Assembly (NCBI RefSeq): GCF_004114375.1
Contig: NZ_CP034692.1
Span: 2,604,001-2,668,000, forward strand
Direction of reading: 5' to 3'
Source: Halorubrum sp. BOL3-1
Lineage (GTDB): Archaea; Halobacteriota; Halobacteria; Halobacteriales; Haloferacaceae
DNA: 64,000 nucleotides
A program made the position numbers and the translations under genes. Within the stretch, counting starts at the first letter, position 1. Every line of letters starts with the position of its first letter. The notes beneath the pieces were generated by a model. It worked only from the letters and a program-made list of their open reading frames with translations, was not told where the DNA came from and made no database searches. Shown one piece after another: positions 61,029-64,000 of this stretch.

Positions 61029-62000
61029 ATGACCGAACCGACGCGACACTCCGCGGTCGAGGAGACGGCGGAGGAGATCGCGACGATGGAGATCCGCGGC
61101 GCGGCGACCATCGCCGCCGCGGCCGCCGAGGCGCTCGCCGATCAGGCTGAGGCGGCGGCCGCGGCGGACGCGACGGGGAGCGACCCGGAGGCCTTCCGCG
61201 CGTCGATGCGTGCGTCCGCGAGGGACCTCCGCGAGACGCGTCCGACCGCGGTGTCGCTGCCGAACGCCCTCCGGTACGTCCTCCAGCGCATGGAGGGGGA
61301 GTCGGTCGACGCGCTCCGCGACAGCGTCGTCGACGCGAGCGACGCGTTCGTCCGCCAACTGGACCGCGCGCAGGACGACCTCGGGCAGGTGGGTGCGAAC
61401 CGCCTCGCGGACGGCGACACGGTGATGACGCACTGCCACTCCACCGACGCGCTCGCGTGTATCGAGGCGGCGGTCGAGCAGGGGAAGTCGATCTCGGCGG
61501 TCGTCAAGGAGACGCGCCCCCGCCAGCAGGGCCACATCACCGCCGAGCGGCTCCGGGACGCCGGCGTCCCGGTCACGCTGATCGTCGACTCCGCGGCGCG
61601 GCGCTACCTCGACGAGGTCGACCACGTGGTCGTCGGCGCCGACTCGATCGCCGCGGACGGCGGCGTCATAAACAAGATCGGTACCTCGGGGCTGGCGGTT
61701 AACGCCCGCGAGCGCGGGGTCCCGATCATGACCGCGGCGCAGACGATCAAGCTACACCCGGAGACGCTGACGGGCCACACCGTCGAGATCGAGATGCGCT
61801 CGGAAGCGGAGGTCATAGACGCCGAGACCCGCGAGGAGGTCGGAGAGATCGCGGTCGAGAACCCCGCGTTCGACGTGACGCCGCCGCGCTACATGGACGC
61901 GATCGTCACCGAACACGGGCAGTTCCCCCCGGAGAGTATCGTGGCGCTGATGCGGGAACTGTTCGGGGAGGGCGCCGCCGAGCCGTGGGCCGAACGATGA
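61029..62000 (+). CDS. ribose-1,5-bisphosphate isomerase
   Basis: The protein has 323 residues and belongs to the eIF2B/R15P isomerase family. VMTHCHSTDA contains the catalytic Cys, and VVVGADSIAADGGVINKIGT the catalytic Asp. It converts ribose 1,5-bisphosphate into ribulose 1,5-bisphosphate. The ATG at 61029 is preferred to 61002 because a TATA-like ATTATATG (60995-61002) lies about 30 bp before it. Its stop overlaps the start of a PfkB kinase gene (ATGA), which would provide ribose 1,5-bisphosphate. No RuBisCO gene is in the window. Confidence 0.9.
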   Translation: MTEPTRHSAVEETAEEIATMEIRGAATIAAAAAEALADQAEAAAAADATGSDPEAFRASMRASARDLRETRPTAVSLPNALRYVLQRMEGESVDALRDSVVDASDAFVRQLDRAQDDLGQVGANRLADGDTVMTHCHSTDALACIEAAVEQGKSISAVVKETRPRQQGHITAERLRDAGVPVTLIVDSAARRYLDEVDHVVVGADSIAADGGVINKIGTSGLAVNARERGVPIMTAAQTIKLHPETLTGHTVEIEMRSEAEVIDAETREEVGEIAVENPAFDVTPPRYMDAIVTEHGQFPPESIVALMRELFGEGAAEPWAER

Positions 62001-63265
62001 GCGGGCGCGACGGTCTCCCGGTCGACGGCGGGACCGACGACGGCGACGCCGGCGGCGACGAGGGCGTCGACGGTACCGAGAGCCACGACGGCGAGGTCGA
62101 CGACTGGGACGAGACGGTCGCGGCGTGGGACCGCGAGGTCGACGAGTGGGAGGGCGACGGACCGGACGGCGGCCGCGGCGACGGCGGCGTCGACGCTGAC
62201 AGCGGAGCCGGCACCGACGAGGAGGTCGACGCCGAAGCTGAAGCCGACGCCGCCGACGAGGTCGACCCGGCGGTCGACCGCGACCCGGATCTGAGTCCCG
62301 ACGACGCCGGCCGCGTGCCGAAGGTCGTCTCCGCGGGCCACATCAACTGGGACGTGACGATCCACGTCGACAGCCTGCCCGAGCCGGACGGCGAGACTCG
62401 GATCGATCGGCTCGAACAGTCCGGCGGCGGCAGCGCCGCGAACGTCGCGGTCGGACTCGTCGACCTCGGCGGCCAGTCGGTCGTCTACGGCAGCGTCGGC
62501 GGCGACGAGTCGGGCGCGCTGGCGCTCCGCGAGCTGTCGAAGGCCGGCGTCGACCCCGGACAGGTGCTGGTCGACGCCGCCGAGCCGACCTCGGTGAAGT
62601 ACGTCATCGTCGACGGCGGCGGCGAGCTGCTCATGCTCGCCAACGACGGCGCCAACGAGTCGTTCTCGGCGGCCGGACTCGACCGCGACACGCTCGCGGC
62701 CGCCGACCACCTCCACCTCACCGGGCAACAGCCCGAGACCGCGGCGGCGCTCGCGACCGCGGCGGCCGAGGCGGGCGCGACCCGGAGCTTCGACCCGGGC
62801 CGCCGGGTCGCGGACCGCGAGTTCGACGCGGCGCTCGCGGCGAGCGACGTCCTGTTCCTCAACGACCGCGAGGCCGACGCGCTCGCGGCCGGGACCGACG
62901 TCGACCCGTGGGAGCCGGACGACCGCGTCGTCGCGATCAAGCTCGGGGACGAGGGGGCGACGGTCCGGACGCCGCACGGCAGCGTCTCCCATCCCGGCTT
63001 CGACGCCGACCCGGTCGACACGACCGGCGCGGGCGACGCCTTCGCGGCCGGGTTCCTCGGGGCCGCGCTCCGGGAGCCGGAGATCGCCGGCGACGGCTTC
63101 TCGAACGACCCGCGCGACTACCAGGTGCCGATCCTCGTCGGGAACGCCTGCGGCGCGGTCGCGACCGAGTCGGTGACGGCTCGGACGGGCCTCTCGTGGG
63201 AGCGCGTCCGGGGGCGGATGGGCGAGTCGCCCGAGACGGACCTCCTCATCGAGGTCCGCGATTGA
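61997..63265 (+). CDS. PfkB family sugar kinase, candidate ribose-1-phosphate kinase
   Basis: The protein has 422 residues. The PfkB fold starts at about residue 108 (KVVSAGHINWDVTIHV) and shows GGGSAANVAVGL and the catalytic anion-hole motif DTTGAGDAFAAGFLG with its general base Asp. About 105 extra N-terminal residues are extremely acidic and low in complexity (mostly Asp, Gly, Glu), absent from usual PfkB enzymes. Coupling to the isomerase gene suggests phosphorylation of ribose 1-phosphate to ribose 1,5-bisphosphate, as in haloarchaeal nucleoside catabolism. Substrate is inferred. Confidence 0.85.
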   Translation: MSGRDGLPVDGGTDDGDAGGDEGVDGTESHDGEVDDWDETVAAWDREVDEWEGDGPDGGRGDGGVDADSGAGTDEEVDAEAEADAADEVDPAVDRDPDLSPDDAGRVPKVVSAGHINWDVTIHVDSLPEPDGETRIDRLEQSGGGSAANVAVGLVDLGGQSVVYGSVGGDESGALALRELSKAGVDPGQVLVDAAEPTSVKYVIVDGGGELLMLANDGANESFSAAGLDRDTLAAADHLHLTGQQPETAAALATAAAEAGATRSFDPGRRVADREFDAALAASDVLFLNDREADALAAGTDVDPWEPDDRVVAIKLGDEGATVRTPHGSVSHPGFDADPVDTTGAGDAFAAGFLGAALREPEIAGDGFSNDPRDYQVPILVGNACGAVATESVTARTGLSWERVRGRMGESPETDLLIEVRD

Positions 63266-63379
63266 CCCTCGCCGTCGAACGCGACTGCGAGGGCGGCGGC
63301 GCCGGAAAAGACGAACCGGTACCGGCCGGGGACCGGACCCGAACACAGCCCGAGCGAGCCGGCCGTCGCGGCCGCGAGA

Positions 63380-64000
63380 CTACGGATCGGAGATCCCGTC
63401 GCCGTCTCGGACCGCCCCCGTCTCACCCCAGCCGTCGGTGACCGAGAGGCGGGCCGTCTCGGGGAGCGGATCGCTCGTGACGCGGAGCAACGCGGCCGGG
63501 TAGGTGACGGCCTCGCCGCAGGCCACTTCCTCGCTCTCGGCTCCCTGAACCGTCGCGTCCGCGACGAGGGCCCCGTCTTCGAAGTCGACCCCGTCGAACG
63601 CAATCTCGTCGTGACAGGTCGTCGGCCCGACGGACTCGACGTAGCAGACGACCGACTCCGAGAAGTCGGTCCCCTCGACGAACGCGCGGGCCTCCTCGGG
63701 CGCCTCGTCGAGGATCCACGCGTCGTCCCCGTTCGGCTCCGTGATCAGGGCGCAGATTCCCCGCCGTTGCGTCCGATCCCACGCGGGGCCGGAGAGCGGC
63801 TCACCGACCTGGTGAACGGCGGTCGTGACTGCGCCTTCGGCGTCGTCGTCGACGTCCTGCCCCCCGTCGGTCCCGTCGTCGCTGTCGCTTCCGTCGGTCT
63901 CATCGTCGCCGCCGTCGGTCCCGTTGCTGCCGTCGCTTCCGTCGGTCCCGTTTCCGCCCGGAACGGGGTCGGCGGTCTCGGTACACCCCGCGAGCGCGGC
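63380..64000 (-). CDS. lipoprotein of unknown function, C-terminal 206 aa (5' end outside window)
   Basis: On the minus strand an open frame runs from the window end to a TAG at 63380-63382. It begins inside the signal peptide, AALAGCTETADP, a lipobox with the lipidated Cys. A Gly/Asn/Thr/Asp-rich spacer with NGTDGSDGS-type repeats and sequons follows, then a globular part with four Cys (RRGICALI, VVCYVES, TTCHDE, VACGEA) that may form disulfides. No family is recognised. It is convergent with the PfkB gene. Confidence 0.7.
   Translation of the reverse strand, partial: AALAGCTETADPVPGGNGTDGSDGSNGTDGGDDETDGSDSDDGTDGGQDVDDDAEGAVTTAVHQVGEPLSGPAWDRTQRRGICALITEPNGDDAWILDEAPEEARAFVEGTDFSESVVCYVESVGPTTCHDEIAFDGVDFEDGALVADATVQGAESEEVACGEAVTYPAALLRVTSDPLPETARLSVTDGWGETGAVRDGDGISDP

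Noticed and set aside
59871-61625. Minus-strand ORF of 584 codons opposite the ATP-binding and isomerase genes
   Set aside because: It lies antisense to two clear enzymes and has the amino acid mix of an antisense frame; no motif is visible.

Overview
The window comes from a halophilic archaeon of class Halobacteria, most like Halorubrum. The proteins are strongly acidic, GC is high, many TATA boxes lie 22-32 bp before the start codon (leaderless transcripts), and the gene set is haloarchaeal: GINS51-PriS, archaeal DnaG, GatD, ba3 oxidase, CheF, RibL, ribose-1,5-bisphosphate isomerase. The genus is inferred; no rRNA or complete tRNA gene was seen.

Positions 1-8735 are an accessory surface-protein locus. 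A run of exported proteins carries SipW-type (TasA/camelysin-like) signal regions. They include a protein cut by the window edge, a beta-helix fusion, a von Willebrand A fusion and two plainer ones. They are followed by a translationally coupled signal peptidase I and by a Thr/Ser/Asn stalk protein built from 37 near-perfect 15-bp repeats. Three gene junctions carry the same hairpin, which looks like the T-arm plus 3' acceptor strand of a tRNA, and one stem pair shows a compensatory change. I consider this the best candidate for a poorly described system: an archaeal matrix or filament locus with paralogues laid out as cassettes. An AT-rich gap, a DUF7344-type membrane regulator and decayed sequence (to 10261) close the accessory part.

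Positions 10262-35804 are mostly housekeeping: a beta-CASP nuclease, GINS51, primase PriS, a PadR regulator with a palindromic operator candidate, GatD, a GNAT, an apparently frameshifted membrane gene, prepilin peptidase, DnaG, a DUF3311/SSS transporter pair, a YqcI/YcgG protein with a cysteine hydrolase, a MATE exporter, a HEAT protein, a secreted PLD-like protein, a DHH phosphoesterase, a JAMM protease coupled to RibL, heme o synthase and a SelW-like protein.

Positions 36197-45582 hold a respiratory block (CcoI/FixI-like copper ATPase and ba3 oxidase genes), then small zinc and thioredoxin proteins, NifU and phosphoglucosamine mutase. Positions 45714-55243 hold a lipoprotein, two RecA-like ATPase genes and a chemotaxis cluster (cheW, cheB, cheA, cheR, HEAT protein, cheF).

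Positions 55347-63265 carry a HAD hydrolase, a class II aldolase, a complete PotABCD-like importer, ribose-1,5-bisphosphate isomerase and a PfkB kinase. These match most enzymes of the haloarchaeal non-carboxylating pentose bisphosphate pathway for nucleoside ribose. A partial lipoprotein gene runs off the right end. Three diverged copies of a noncoding GC-rich repeat lie at about 14.4-14.7, 35.8-36.1 and 44.0-44.2 kb.
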